A DNA stretch of 41,542 nucleotides, from NCBI GenBank assembly GCA_003278925.1, contig QCCN01000015.1:1-41542 (forward strand), read 5' to 3'. This document shows positions 14,360 to 20,231 of this stretch, piece by piece. The notes beneath the pieces are model-generated. The model was given only the letters and a program-made list of their open reading frames with translations. It had not been told where the DNA came from and did no database searches. Both the position numbers and the translations under genes were made by a program. Positions within the stretch are counted from its first letter, which is position 1, and each line of letters begins with the position of its first letter. The DNA comes from Prochlorococcus sp. AG-347-L17 (lineage in GTDB: Bacteria > Cyanobacteriota > Cyanobacteriia > PCC-6307 > Cyanobiaceae).

Positions 14360-14431
14360 TTGAAAATTAATTCTCAGGGTTGGAGTTTAATTTTCAGTAT
14401 TGGTACTTTATTGATTATTTTATTTATTTAG
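14360..14431 (+). CDS. 23-residue membrane microprotein (copy 1)
   Basis: A TTG-started frame encodes MKINSQGWSLIFSIGTLLII then LFI. The frame at 16940-17011 encodes a peptide of identical length with the same core (INSQxWSLIFxIG). The DNA also matches around it. Both have a polar start and one hydrophobic helix. Conservation between two cassettes at amino-acid level suggests a real peptide. The downstream DUF1651-like partner present at 17011 is missing here. Confidence 0.45.
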   Translation: MKINSQGWSLIFSIGTLLIILFI

Positions 14432-14453
14432 AGGTTTAATGAACCTAGTGATG

Positions 14454-14520
14454 GTTAGCGATTAACTGGACAAAGTTATACAAGGCTATACAAATAATCG
14501 CTATTTAATCGCTATTTAAA
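14454..14520. repeat. Cassette right-end iterons (AATCGCTA class)
   Basis: It contains TTAGCGATTAA (inverted), TATACAAGGCTATACAA (10-bp direct repeat) and AATCGCTATTTAATCGCTA (11-bp direct repeat). The words match those at 10390-10412, the left end of this cassette. The group is 100-170 bp left of the tRNA core. Confidence 0.7.
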
Positions 14521-14546
14521 TTATTGAGACTTCTGAGAAATAAAAA

Positions 14547-14566
14547 AGCGAGTTGGGAGACTCGCT
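14547..14566 (-). terminator. tRNA-Pro terminator
   Basis: GCGAGT, six-base loop, ACTCGC, with A-run on the plus strand upstream, so a T-run on the minus transcript. It lies 24 bp past the tRNA 3' end. Copies of it accompany fragments 2 to 5. Confidence 0.9.
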
Positions 14567-14589
14567 AGTATGACTTGGTTTTTAAATGG

Positions 14590-14663
14590 TCGGGGCGACA
14601 GGATTCGAACCTGCGACCTAGTGCTCCCAAAGCACCCGCGCTACCAAGCTGCGCCACGCCCCG
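14590..14663 (-). tRNA. tRNA-Pro(UGG), intact, island integration site
   Basis: The minus strand folds as a full cloverleaf: acceptor CGGGGCG/CGCCCCG with discriminator A, D arm with AGCTTGGTA loop, anticodon arm GTGCT/AGCAC with TGG at 14627-14629 read on the minus strand, and T arm CAGG-TTCGAAT-CCTG. It is 74 nt long without an encoded CCA. The anticodon arm with its 7-base loop forms inverted repeats around a short spacer, the usual core site for tyrosine recombinases. It is the only complete copy; all fragments in 1-20,090 derive from it or earlier versions of it. Confidence 0.97.
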
Positions 14664-14905
14664 CTCATAAGATCTTAGTTCATAACAGACATCTATAAAA
14701 GACCAAATTGCTAAATTTTTTATAAATAATCACTTTGGAGGTAAGAAATTGATTTTTGTCACTTTTTTGTCACTAGAAAAATGGGTATTTTGTCACTAGA
14801 AATTAGTCTTTTGTAGCGACAGAAATCATCTCTGAACTTGATTGAAACTTTAGGGCGATATTTTCTAATTTCTCTAATCTCGCTAGAAGTTTTTGATTTT
14901 GAGAA
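14624..14905. repeat. tRNA-Pro 5' half plus upstream DNA, copy A
   Basis: From the anticodon loop rightward, these bases match 15945-16219 at high identity and 19935-20090 at low identity. The duplicated DNA covers the tRNA 5' half, its upstream promoter region, TTTTGTCAC words at 14754, 14765 and 14788, and the 3' end of the YadA-like gene. It marks the left end of an element that brings its own tRNA 5' half. Confidence 0.85.
14754..14797. repeat. Cassette left-end iterons (TTTTGTCAC x3)
   Basis: TTTTGTCAC occurs at 14754, 14765 (11-bp spacing) and 14788. A degenerate pair at 15864-15887 is the likely partner end, and the same triplet is repeated right of the next tRNA half (16075-16120). 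Confidence 0.7.
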
Positions 14906-15750
14906 ATTATCTCATCATTTTTATCTTTTAAATCTTTTACTTCTTTTTTTAATTCTTTAGATTCATTAAAACTTAATTGAGTTGGTTTATTCAATTCTCC
15001 TAATTTAAAAACAAAACCTGCTTTCACAACACCGCTATCTAATGTTCCTCCACCATAAGATTTAGAACCTCCAAAGACATAAGACCCACCTGCATTGATA
15101 TCAACTCTTTCACTGATTTTTGAAGCACAACCAAAACCAACCGCGTATCTACTGCTATAAGCGCCAGTCCCAACACCGCAACTAAACTTAGATTCTTTTG
15201 AGGTTTGAGGTAGGGCAGTTAAAGCTGCTGTTAAAGCCGTTGATCCTGCAACTCCTTCACCAAGTGCTTTGATATTAGAAGTATTGGTAGAAATATTTGA
15301 GGTATTAGTGGAGATATTTGAGGTATTAGTGGAGATATTTGAGGTATTAGTGGAGATCGAATCACTATGGCTACTAGAGATTGTGTAATAAGAAACATTC
15401 GTATCACTAGTATCAGAAGAAATTGTTGTTGCTGACCATGAACTTTCAGTTAAGTCATAAACCCAATGTCGACCAGTAACAACCCCAAGAGCTGATTTTT
15501 CTTGAAAGTAAAGTTTATTCTGACTTTCATCGAACCAATAACCCTCTTGTTCAAAAAAAACGTTATTGTTAGAAGCCCTATCAAAAGTTGTTATTTTCGT
15601 AAATGAAGTTGTGGAACCAGATACTGTAGATTTGAATATCTCAATAATGTCTGAATTATTTACATGATAATTTGTATCTGCTTCAGCGGGAGAAGATACA
15701 AATGGCAACCCTATTGAACTAAGAAGTAAGCAAGAAAAAAGTTTCTTCAT
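14803..15750 (-). CDS. YadA-like outer-membrane protein
   Basis: The 315-residue protein has a signal peptide (about residues 1-24, SSPAEA). A Ser/Thr-rich head follows, then four or so tandem heptads of the type ISTNTSN (about 131-160), and a segment GEGVAGSTALTAALTALPQ leading into four strand-like stretches (CGVGTGAYSSRYAVGFGCAS, VDINAGGSYVFGG, GVVKAGFVFKLGE). This resembles the membrane anchor of trimeric autotransporters. Unlike them, it does not end with the barrel: a coiled coil of about 60 residues follows (ELKKEVKDLKDKNDEIISQN). The 3' end is duplicated at 16125-16219. Confidence 0.7.
   Translation of the reverse strand: MKKLFSCLLLSSIGLPFVSSPAEADTNYHVNNSDIIEIFKSTVSGSTTSFTKITTFDRASNNNVFFEQEGYWFDESQNKLYFQEKSALGVVTGRHWVYDLTESSWSATTISSDTSDTNVSYYTISSSHSDSISTNTSNISTNTSNISTNTSNISTNTSNIKALGEGVAGSTALTAALTALPQTSKESKFSCGVGTGAYSSRYAVGFGCASKISERVDINAGGSYVFGGSKSYGGGTLDSGVVKAGFVFKLGELNKPTQLSFNESKELKKEVKDLKDKNDEIISQNQKLLARLEKLENIALKFQSSSEMISVATKD
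15271..15357. repeat. 21-bp tandem repeats in the YadA-like gene
   Basis: A unit GATATTTGAGGTATTAGTGG plus one base repeats about four times, almost identically, encoding ISTNTSN heptads. Unit number can change by slippage, which would vary stalk length in steps of one heptad. Confidence 0.85.
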
Positions 15751-15828
15751 TTATAAAAAAATTTATTTCTTTGAAGAATAATAGTTTTAAAAAAAAAACA
15801 GCCATATGTATCTTTAAATAAAAAAAAA

Positions 15829-15851
15829 GCGGGTGCTTACTAGGCACCCGC
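15829..15851 (-). terminator. Strong terminator with tRNA-like stem
   Basis: GCGGGTGC, loop TTACTAG, GCACCCGC: an 8-bp GC-rich stem, with a long A-run at 15819-15828 on the plus strand, so it terminates minus-strand transcripts. GCACCCGCGCT is identical to 11 bases of tRNA-Pro, so the hairpin may come from a tRNA fragment. It shields the YadA-like gene from upstream transcription. Confidence 0.75.
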
Positions 15852-15863
15852 GCTTGTAAAATC

Positions 15864-15887
15864 TTGTCGCTATTCCTCGCTATATAG
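15864..15887. repeat. Cassette right-end iterons (TTGTCGCTA class)
   Basis: TTGTCGCTATTCCTCGCTAT aligns well with TTGTCACTATTTTGTCACTA at 16078, with G for A in both words. It lies about 60-80 bp left of the tRNA half at 15945 and would be the right arm of the YadA-like cassette. Confidence 0.5.
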
Positions 15888-15944
15888 TTTGTTATAAAAG
15901 TAAGAAAGTCAGTTATTGCAATATGTCTCGCTTGTAAAAAGGTA

Positions 15945-16219
15945 TGCTCCCAAAGCACCCGCGCTACCAAGCTGCGCCACGCCCCGCTCATAAGATCTTA
16001 GTTCATAACAGACATCTATAAAAGACCAAATTCCTAAATTTTTTATAAAAAATCACTTTTGTGGCAAAAAATGAGTTTTGTCACTATTTTGTCACTAGAT
16101 AATTAGATGTTTTGTCACTAGAAATTAGTCTTTTGTAGCGACAGAAAGCATCTATGAACTTGATTGACACTTTAAAGCGATATTTTCTAATTTCTCTAAT
16201 CTCGCTAAAAGTTTTTGAT
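15945..16219. repeat. tRNA-Pro 5' half plus upstream DNA, copy B
   Basis: Bases 15945-15986 are the tRNA from the anticodon loop to the 5' end, identical to the intact gene. Bases to 16219 repeat 14664-14905 with scattered changes. Homology ends abruptly at GTTTTTGATTC. The tRNA fragment lacks its 3' half and cannot be functional. It is the right border of the YadA-like cassette and also looks like the left border of an older, similar element. Confidence 0.9.
16125..16219 (-). pseudogene. 3' remnant of a second YadA-like gene
   Basis: The minus strand repeats the last 30 or so codons of the gene at 14803. The final residues SVATKD are kept, but a TAG replaces the Glu codon nine positions before the end. 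The 5' part is missing. It proves that the duplicated block once included a second copy of this gene. Confidence 0.8.
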
Positions 16220-16291
16220 TCAACACCTTTTGACCAATTTAATAATTGACAATCTAGTTACAATTTATGCATGACCTCCATTCTTTGATTT

Positions 16292-16423
16292 ATGGAAGAA
16301 AAAGGATTTAACGTAACTCAGGGAATGGCATTGCTACTTCTGAAACCATTAAACTTGCCTGCTAATTACGTTCTAAATCTAATAATTTATATAACTAACC
16401 CAAGAAATAATATAGGTTATTAA
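16292..16423 (+). CDS. Possible 43-residue hydrophobic peptide
   Basis: An ATG frame encodes MEEKGFNVTQGMALLLLKPL followed by NLPANYVLNLIIYITNPRNN. It has a hydrophobic centre. There is no homology I recognise and no clear Shine-Dalgarno sequence. It may be a chance frame in a decayed stretch. Confidence 0.2.
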   Translation: MEEKGFNVTQGMALLLLKPLNLPANYVLNLIIYITNPRNNIGY

Positions 16424-16448
16424 TTGTGCCCCCAAGTAAAAAATTTGA

Positions 16449-16623
16449 ATGAAAGTTCTTGAAAATATCGCATCCGATTTAGAACAAAGAATTACTGATG
16501 CTTCCATAGGTAATTTTTCTAGGCCAACTATCTTGTTCTGTGGCTGCGATATTGGATGAGTTAAACCGAGAAACCAAATGCGGTAATAAATATTTGGTCC
16601 ACTTCTTTAAATCAAATTACTAA
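16449..16623 (+). pseudogene. Possible frameshifted small gene
   Basis: Frame one reads MKVLENIASDLEQRITDASI from an ATG and then stops at 16557. The next frame continues with QLSCSVAAILDELNRETKCG then NKYLVHFFKSNY and a stop at 16623. Both halves look protein-like, and a one-base shift near 16510 would join them. The family is not recognised, so this is tentative. Confidence 0.3.
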
Positions 16624-16679
16624 TACTTATGAAGGTGTTCAGAGAGAGATGGAACATGAGGGTACAGAAAACTAATTAT

Positions 16680-16943
16680 ATGGAAAAGTTATTTATCGTT
16701 TGTACTTTTGATTGCTCTTTTCAATATTATGTGGAGACTGTTCAGCAATGGGTTAAAGAACAAGGAGAAGGAATAGTAATTGATTATGAGCTAGTAAAAA
16801 TAAACGATAATAAATCTCATTCCTTCTATACAGTTACGAGTTTAGATGCGTTTGCAAAGATGTTAGATACAGAATGGGCAAGGGAATGGGATAAAGCTAA
16901 TAATTGCAAGGATATAGTTTATAAACTTGAGCTAGTTGAATGA
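16680..16943 (+). CDS. Small protein, paralog of the 3500 gene
   Basis: The 87-residue protein (MEKLFIVCTFDCSFQYYVET) matches the gene at 3500-3763 along its length, with shared motifs YELVKINDNKSH and AREWDKANNCKDIVYKLELV. The frame is open from 16629, but the internal ATG at 16680 gives the same length as the paralog. Its stop overlaps the ATG of the next microprotein gene (ATGA), which implies coupled translation. Function is unknown. Confidence 0.6.
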   Translation: MEKLFIVCTFDCSFQYYVETVQQWVKEQGEGIVIDYELVKINDNKSHSFYTVTSLDAFAKMLDTEWAREWDKANNCKDIVYKLELVE

Positions 16944-17011
16944 CTATTAATTCGCAGAGGTGGAGCTTAATTTTTAGAATTGGAGTAATAATTTGCTTAT
17001 TGCTTATTTAA
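16940..17011 (+). CDS. 23-residue membrane microprotein (copy 2)
   Basis: The frame encodes MTINSQRWSLIFRIGVIICL then LLI. Its ATG overlaps the stop of the gene before, and its stop overlaps the ATG of the gene after (TAATG at 17009-17013), so it sits in a fully overlapped three-gene operon. It closely matches the peptide at 14360-14431. One transmembrane helix is likely. Confidence 0.6.
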   Translation: MTINSQRWSLIFRIGVIICLLLI

Positions 17012-17256
17012 TGGTTAAGGGGCATTGGTTAATTAATTCGAATAGATCGGAGGTAAGGAGATTTATAAAAAATACAAATAATAAGGATAGGTTTTTTGAG
17101 TATATGTTTGTTGATACTGGGAAAATAGTTGGTGTCTTAGGAAAAGAACCACCAGTAATGCAAAAAAGGGAAGAATTGAAGATTGAAAAAGCCAGGGAAG
17201 AATGGAAAAAGTTAATTTCTCAGGGTTGGCGAGTAACACCAGAAGTATGGCTATGA
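17011..17256 (+). CDS. DUF1651-like protein
   Basis: From the ATG at 17011 it reads MVKGHWLINSNRSEVRRFIK, then FVDTGKIVG, PPVMQKREELKIEKAREEWK and KLISQGWRVTPEVW. The WLINSN start, the TGK, and the EEWKKLISQGW end match the DUF1651 family of marine picocyanobacteria as I remember it. The frame could extend to a TTG at 16993, but the overlap with the microprotein stop argues for 17011. The protein is soluble, and its function is unknown. Confidence 0.65.
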   Translation: MVKGHWLINSNRSEVRRFIKNTNNKDRFFEYMFVDTGKIVGVLGKEPPVMQKREELKIEKAREEWKKLISQGWRVTPEVWL

Positions 17257-17272
17257 CGGGCCAAGCACCCTC

Positions 17273-17302
17273 CAAAGTTATCCAAACTATACAAATCCTC
17301 GC
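17273..17302. repeat. Orphan AATCGCTA-class right-end remnant
   Basis: CAAAGTTATCCAAACTATAC and the following AAATCCTCGCC align closely with 14470-14502 (CAAAGTTATACAAGGCTATA). It follows the DUF1651-like gene as the other copy follows the 14360 microprotein. An older element of the pstS-cassette class therefore ended here, but its tRNA fragment is gone. Confidence 0.55.
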
Positions 17303-17443
17303 CCGCAGAGAGTTTAAGCATCTCTATAAATAAAAAAAAATTGTCTATGTATTTTGAGATATTTTTGTATAAAAGTTATAAATTAATCTATTTTTATTCG
17401 CAAATATTTTGTAAAACCTAATATTAAAGAAAAAAGAATAAGT

Positions 17444-17644
17444 ATGTACGTTGGAACTATTTTAAAAAAAGAAAATAGTGTGGAGATTAAAACTATAAAA
17501 ATAGAGCTAATTAAAAAGTATTTTGATGAAAAACTATCTTCAATTAAATTAAAGCCAGAAAAAAATAACTGCTCCTGTATGTTCCTAATTTTTTTGAAAA
17601 ACTCATCTACGAGGGCAGGGAGTTTTACAATATTATGTAGTTAG
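17444..17644 (+). pseudogene. Probable frameshifted small gene
   Basis: The 66-codon frame starts [20 protein letters not shown] and looks natural to about residue 42 (KLKPEKNN). After that the frame becomes Cys- and Ser-rich. The neighbouring frame then gives [20 protein letters not shown] with a stop at about 17641, which looks more protein-like. A change near 17570 would restore one longer gene. I recognise no family. Confidence 0.3.
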
Positions 17645-17717
17645 AAATAAAAGTTTTTTATTTAATTTTTATAATTATGATTTTTAGTCCCAATATTTTT
17701 ATTAGAAAACTTAAGGA

Positions 17718-18599
17718 CTAAAAAGTTTCAAATTTGACGCTGAATGGACCTGAATCAACAAAGATATCAGTACCTGATTCATTAGTAACAACACTCATTC
17801 CATTATTGGTAACTGTGAATAACATTTTTAAACCTGTTGTAGTGTCAGAGATAATCAGGTCAGAACTCATATTCATTATACCTAGTAATTTTTCTTGTCC
17901 TGAGCATTCAGATAGTGAGCTATCATTAACAAGCATCGTTCCAGAAGAGTCTATTAAATAAGCACTTATTGTACCGTCTGTTACAACTTCTCCTTCTGTA
18001 TAAGCTGTACAGCTTCCAGGTCCACCAAATGTATTCAATGGTGCATCTGATGTCGCATAGTCACTAATATCAGTTGAGGAAGTTTGAAAAGTAGTTGTTG
18101 AATAATAAGTTTTTCCACCTACAGGTCCAAATTTACCTTTAATTTTGAAATCTTTAGAGATTAACATAGCAGCATAAGGATAGGTTCCTGGAGCAGGATC
18201 AGAGGAATATGCTTCAGACAAATCTATAGATCCTCCAGCAGCAAAAGAAGCAATTTCACCAGCTGAATTTTCATAGCCCCAGGTACAAGTACTGTAATCA
18301 GGAGCAGAACCTGCAAGAACACTGCTACCTGTTGGATTAGCAGGGTTTTTGGTACAGAATCCCATTTTATAAACTGTAACTCCGTAACTATCAGGGGTTC
18401 CTTTACAAAATCCTCCAGATGTTAAAGCATAAAAACTTGTTGCATCACCTCTATCTGCAATACTTGTTATTGTTGTGGTAGAAGGATCTGGACATACAGG
18501 AGATTCTGAAGCATTTACTTTATTCTGGGAAAAAGATATGGTTCCCAGGAAAGCGAAAGTAAATATGAGTTTTTTTAGTAAAGATTTTTTGTTTTTCAT
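17718..18599 (-). CDS. Secreted protein of unknown function
   Basis: From the ATG at 18599 the protein is 293 residues: a basic start (MKNKKSLLKK), a signal helix (LIFTFAFLGTISFS), then a Ser/Thr/Gly-rich exported domain with about six Cys (PVCPDP, GGFCKG, GFCTKN, STCTWGY, GSCTAY, LSECSG) that may form disulfides. An upstream ATG at 18647 would add 16 polar residues and nearly touch the barrel gene. It is directly downstream of the inverse-autotransporter gene. No catalytic motif is seen. Confidence 0.6.
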   Translation of the reverse strand: MKNKKSLLKKLIFTFAFLGTISFSQNKVNASESPVCPDPSTTTITSIADRGDATSFYALTSGGFCKGTPDSYGVTVYKMGFCTKNPANPTGSSVLAGSAPDYSTCTWGYENSAGEIASFAAGGSIDLSEAYSSDPAPGTYPYAAMLISKDFKIKGKFGPVGGKTYYSTTTFQTSSTDISDYATSDAPLNTFGGPGSCTAYTEGEVVTDGTISAYLIDSSGTMLVNDSSLSECSGQEKLLGIMNMSSDLIISDTTTGLKMLFTVTNNGMSVVTNESGTDIFVDSGPFSVKFETF

Positions 18600-18654
18600 G
18601 ATATGGGTTTTGTTTGTTTGGTTAATTTTTTTTAAGAAATTTTTCATGACTTAG

Positions 18655-19809
18655 TTATGATCCCCCTACTCTATTTTTAAAGGTAGTTTTACTTCTCTCT
18701 AAAAGTACATCATATTTACGTTTTACTGGTTGAGTCATTTGAGTGATCATATTTTTCTTATAATCTTTTTTGCCAAATGTCACTGGGTTGCCGGTAAGAT
18801 TCATTCTTAAGCCAAAGAATATTTCATCTGTTCCAGGAAGTTTAGAATTTCTTGTAGTAGAGGCAGCCGATAACTCATTAGAAACATAAGCTTCTAATCC
18901 GACATGTGGGGTAGCCTGCCAACTAACAGAACCTTCTAAACCAGAATTGTCCTGTGTATTTTTGTAGTCCCAGTTGAAACCTCTAACAAAGAATGCCAGT
19001 TCTGGTTTATTTGGTAATCTATATCCCAATTCAACATCCCAACCATCAACTACTCTTTCTTTATAAGAAACACCTTTAATAGTTACATCTTTTTCATCAG
19101 TTATTGCCATATACCAGTTATTTCTAAGCTCAAAATCTTTCCAGAGATATTCTCCTCCAAGACCAAGTCTGCTATGTGAATTACTGTAGTCGGTCATTCT
19201 ATAGTCCCAGAAAGCATTGGCTCCCACCATTGAAACATCATTGGGACGATGTCTAATCCCTAAACCCAAGTTAGTTGTAGAACCTTCTGCATTAGTTGCA
19301 GTTGCTAATCTCGCTTGAGAAAAAGCAAGTGTTTTAATATCACCCTCATTATCTTTTGCAAGTTCTCCAAGTTTCATCAAGCTATTAAAAGAAAAACTTG
19401 TATCAGATTCTGTCCCTCCAGAAATGTTTACAGAAGTCTGAGCAAAAAATGGAATACTTTGAATCGAACTATTAGCTGTTGAATTTACAAAGTCATATCC
19501 TGCATCAGCTAATATTCTTTTACCATCACTAAACATCAAATCAGTATATTCACTGCCTTCAGCACCTTGATTCATTAGAGGAACAAACTTAGTTGAATAA
19601 GTTGCTGCCTTAATTATGTATTTGTCTAATTTGTCTTTTGGTTCATATATATTTTGCTTGTTTTCAGTTTGATCAAATTTGATTTCTTCAAATTTGTATT
19701 CGTTAGCTGAGAGAGGCAAAAAGGAACCCAAAGAAAATGCTAATAATGCAGAAGTCTTGGAGAGGCTCATTATTAAAAAAATTTTTTTCATTATTAATGG
19801 CATTTTCAA
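18655..19809 (-). CDS. Inverse-autotransporter (intimin/invasin) beta-barrel protein
   Basis: The 384-residue protein has a signal peptide (about residues 8-36, ending LSA). A conserved intimin-type barrel follows: LGLGIRHRPNDVSMVGANAF (about 182-201), WDYRMTDYSNSHSRLGLGGE, ELGYRLPNKPELAFFVRGF, and late strands ending EIFFGLRMNLTG. In intimins a long Ig-like passenger follows the barrel; here only about 45 basic residues remain (KKDYKKNMITQMTQPVKRKY...). A second in-frame ATG (MKKIFLIM, residue 7) is equally possible. The secreted protein gene at 17718 begins 55 bp downstream. Confidence 0.8.
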   Translation of the reverse strand: MKMPLIMKKIFLIMSLSKTSALLAFSLGSFLPLSANEYKFEEIKFDQTENKQNIYEPKDKLDKYIIKAATYSTKFVPLMNQGAEGSEYTDLMFSDGKRILADAGYDFVNSTANSSIQSIPFFAQTSVNISGGTESDTSFSFNSLMKLGELAKDNEGDIKTLAFSQARLATATNAEGSTTNLGLGIRHRPNDVSMVGANAFWDYRMTDYSNSHSRLGLGGEYLWKDFELRNNWYMAITDEKDVTIKGVSYKERVVDGWDVELGYRLPNKPELAFFVRGFNWDYKNTQDNSGLEGSVSWQATPHVGLEAYVSNELSAASTTRNSKLPGTDEIFFGLRMNLTGNPVTFGKKDYKKNMITQMTQPVKRKYDVLLERSKTTFKNRVGGS

Positions 19810-20231
19810 AAAAGTCGAGCTTTTAGAGACATAACTACATAATTTAAGTAAATATGAAACATTTTTGAGCTAAGAAGTACTTTATCTGAAGTTTAAAGGT
19901 ATTAACAAAACAAATTGAATAAAATTTATAGACCGGCATCCGCACTACCATGCTTAGCTAAGCTTCGCTCGTAAGATTTTGTTCACAACAGCAATCTATA
20001 TATAGACTAAATTCCTAAATTTTACAAAAATTACTTTTCAGGTTAAAAAATGATTTTAGTTATTATTTTCAGTAAAAAAAAATAGTTTTGTTAATTTTAT
20101 AAATTAGTTTATCCAAATCAAGAAATTAATCATAAGTTAGGCTTTGAAATTTTTTCAAATTACGACATATTTATAATATAAATTGAATTCCATAAGGATA
20201 TCTATCTGAATTGCTTTCGATAATTTGAAGT
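19810..20231. other. Right border region of the island, non-coding
   Basis: No gene is seen between the barrel gene and apt. The region holds the decayed tRNA-Pro 5' copy (19935-20090). The apt promoter probably lies at about 20150-20200, but I cannot define it. Confidence 0.6.
19935..20090. repeat. tRNA-Pro 5' half plus upstream DNA, copy C (decayed)
   Basis: CCGCACTACCATGC at about 19940, GCTCGTAAGAT, AACAGCAATCTATATATAGA and CTAAATTCCTAAATTTT align in order with 15959-16060. Even the TTTTGTCAC words to the right have decayed partners (TTTTAGTTATTATTTTCAGT). Identity is far lower than between copies A and B. It is the oldest 5' border and marks the junction with the core genome. Confidence 0.75.

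Noticed and set aside
15719..15991. 90-codon minus-strand frame
   Set aside because: It runs across the tRNA-Pro 5' half, a terminator hairpin and the start of the YadA-like gene; its protein is an artefact of those sequences.
17063..17275. 70-codon minus-strand frame
   Set aside because: Antisense to the DUF1651-like gene, which has family support and overlapped start and stop signals.
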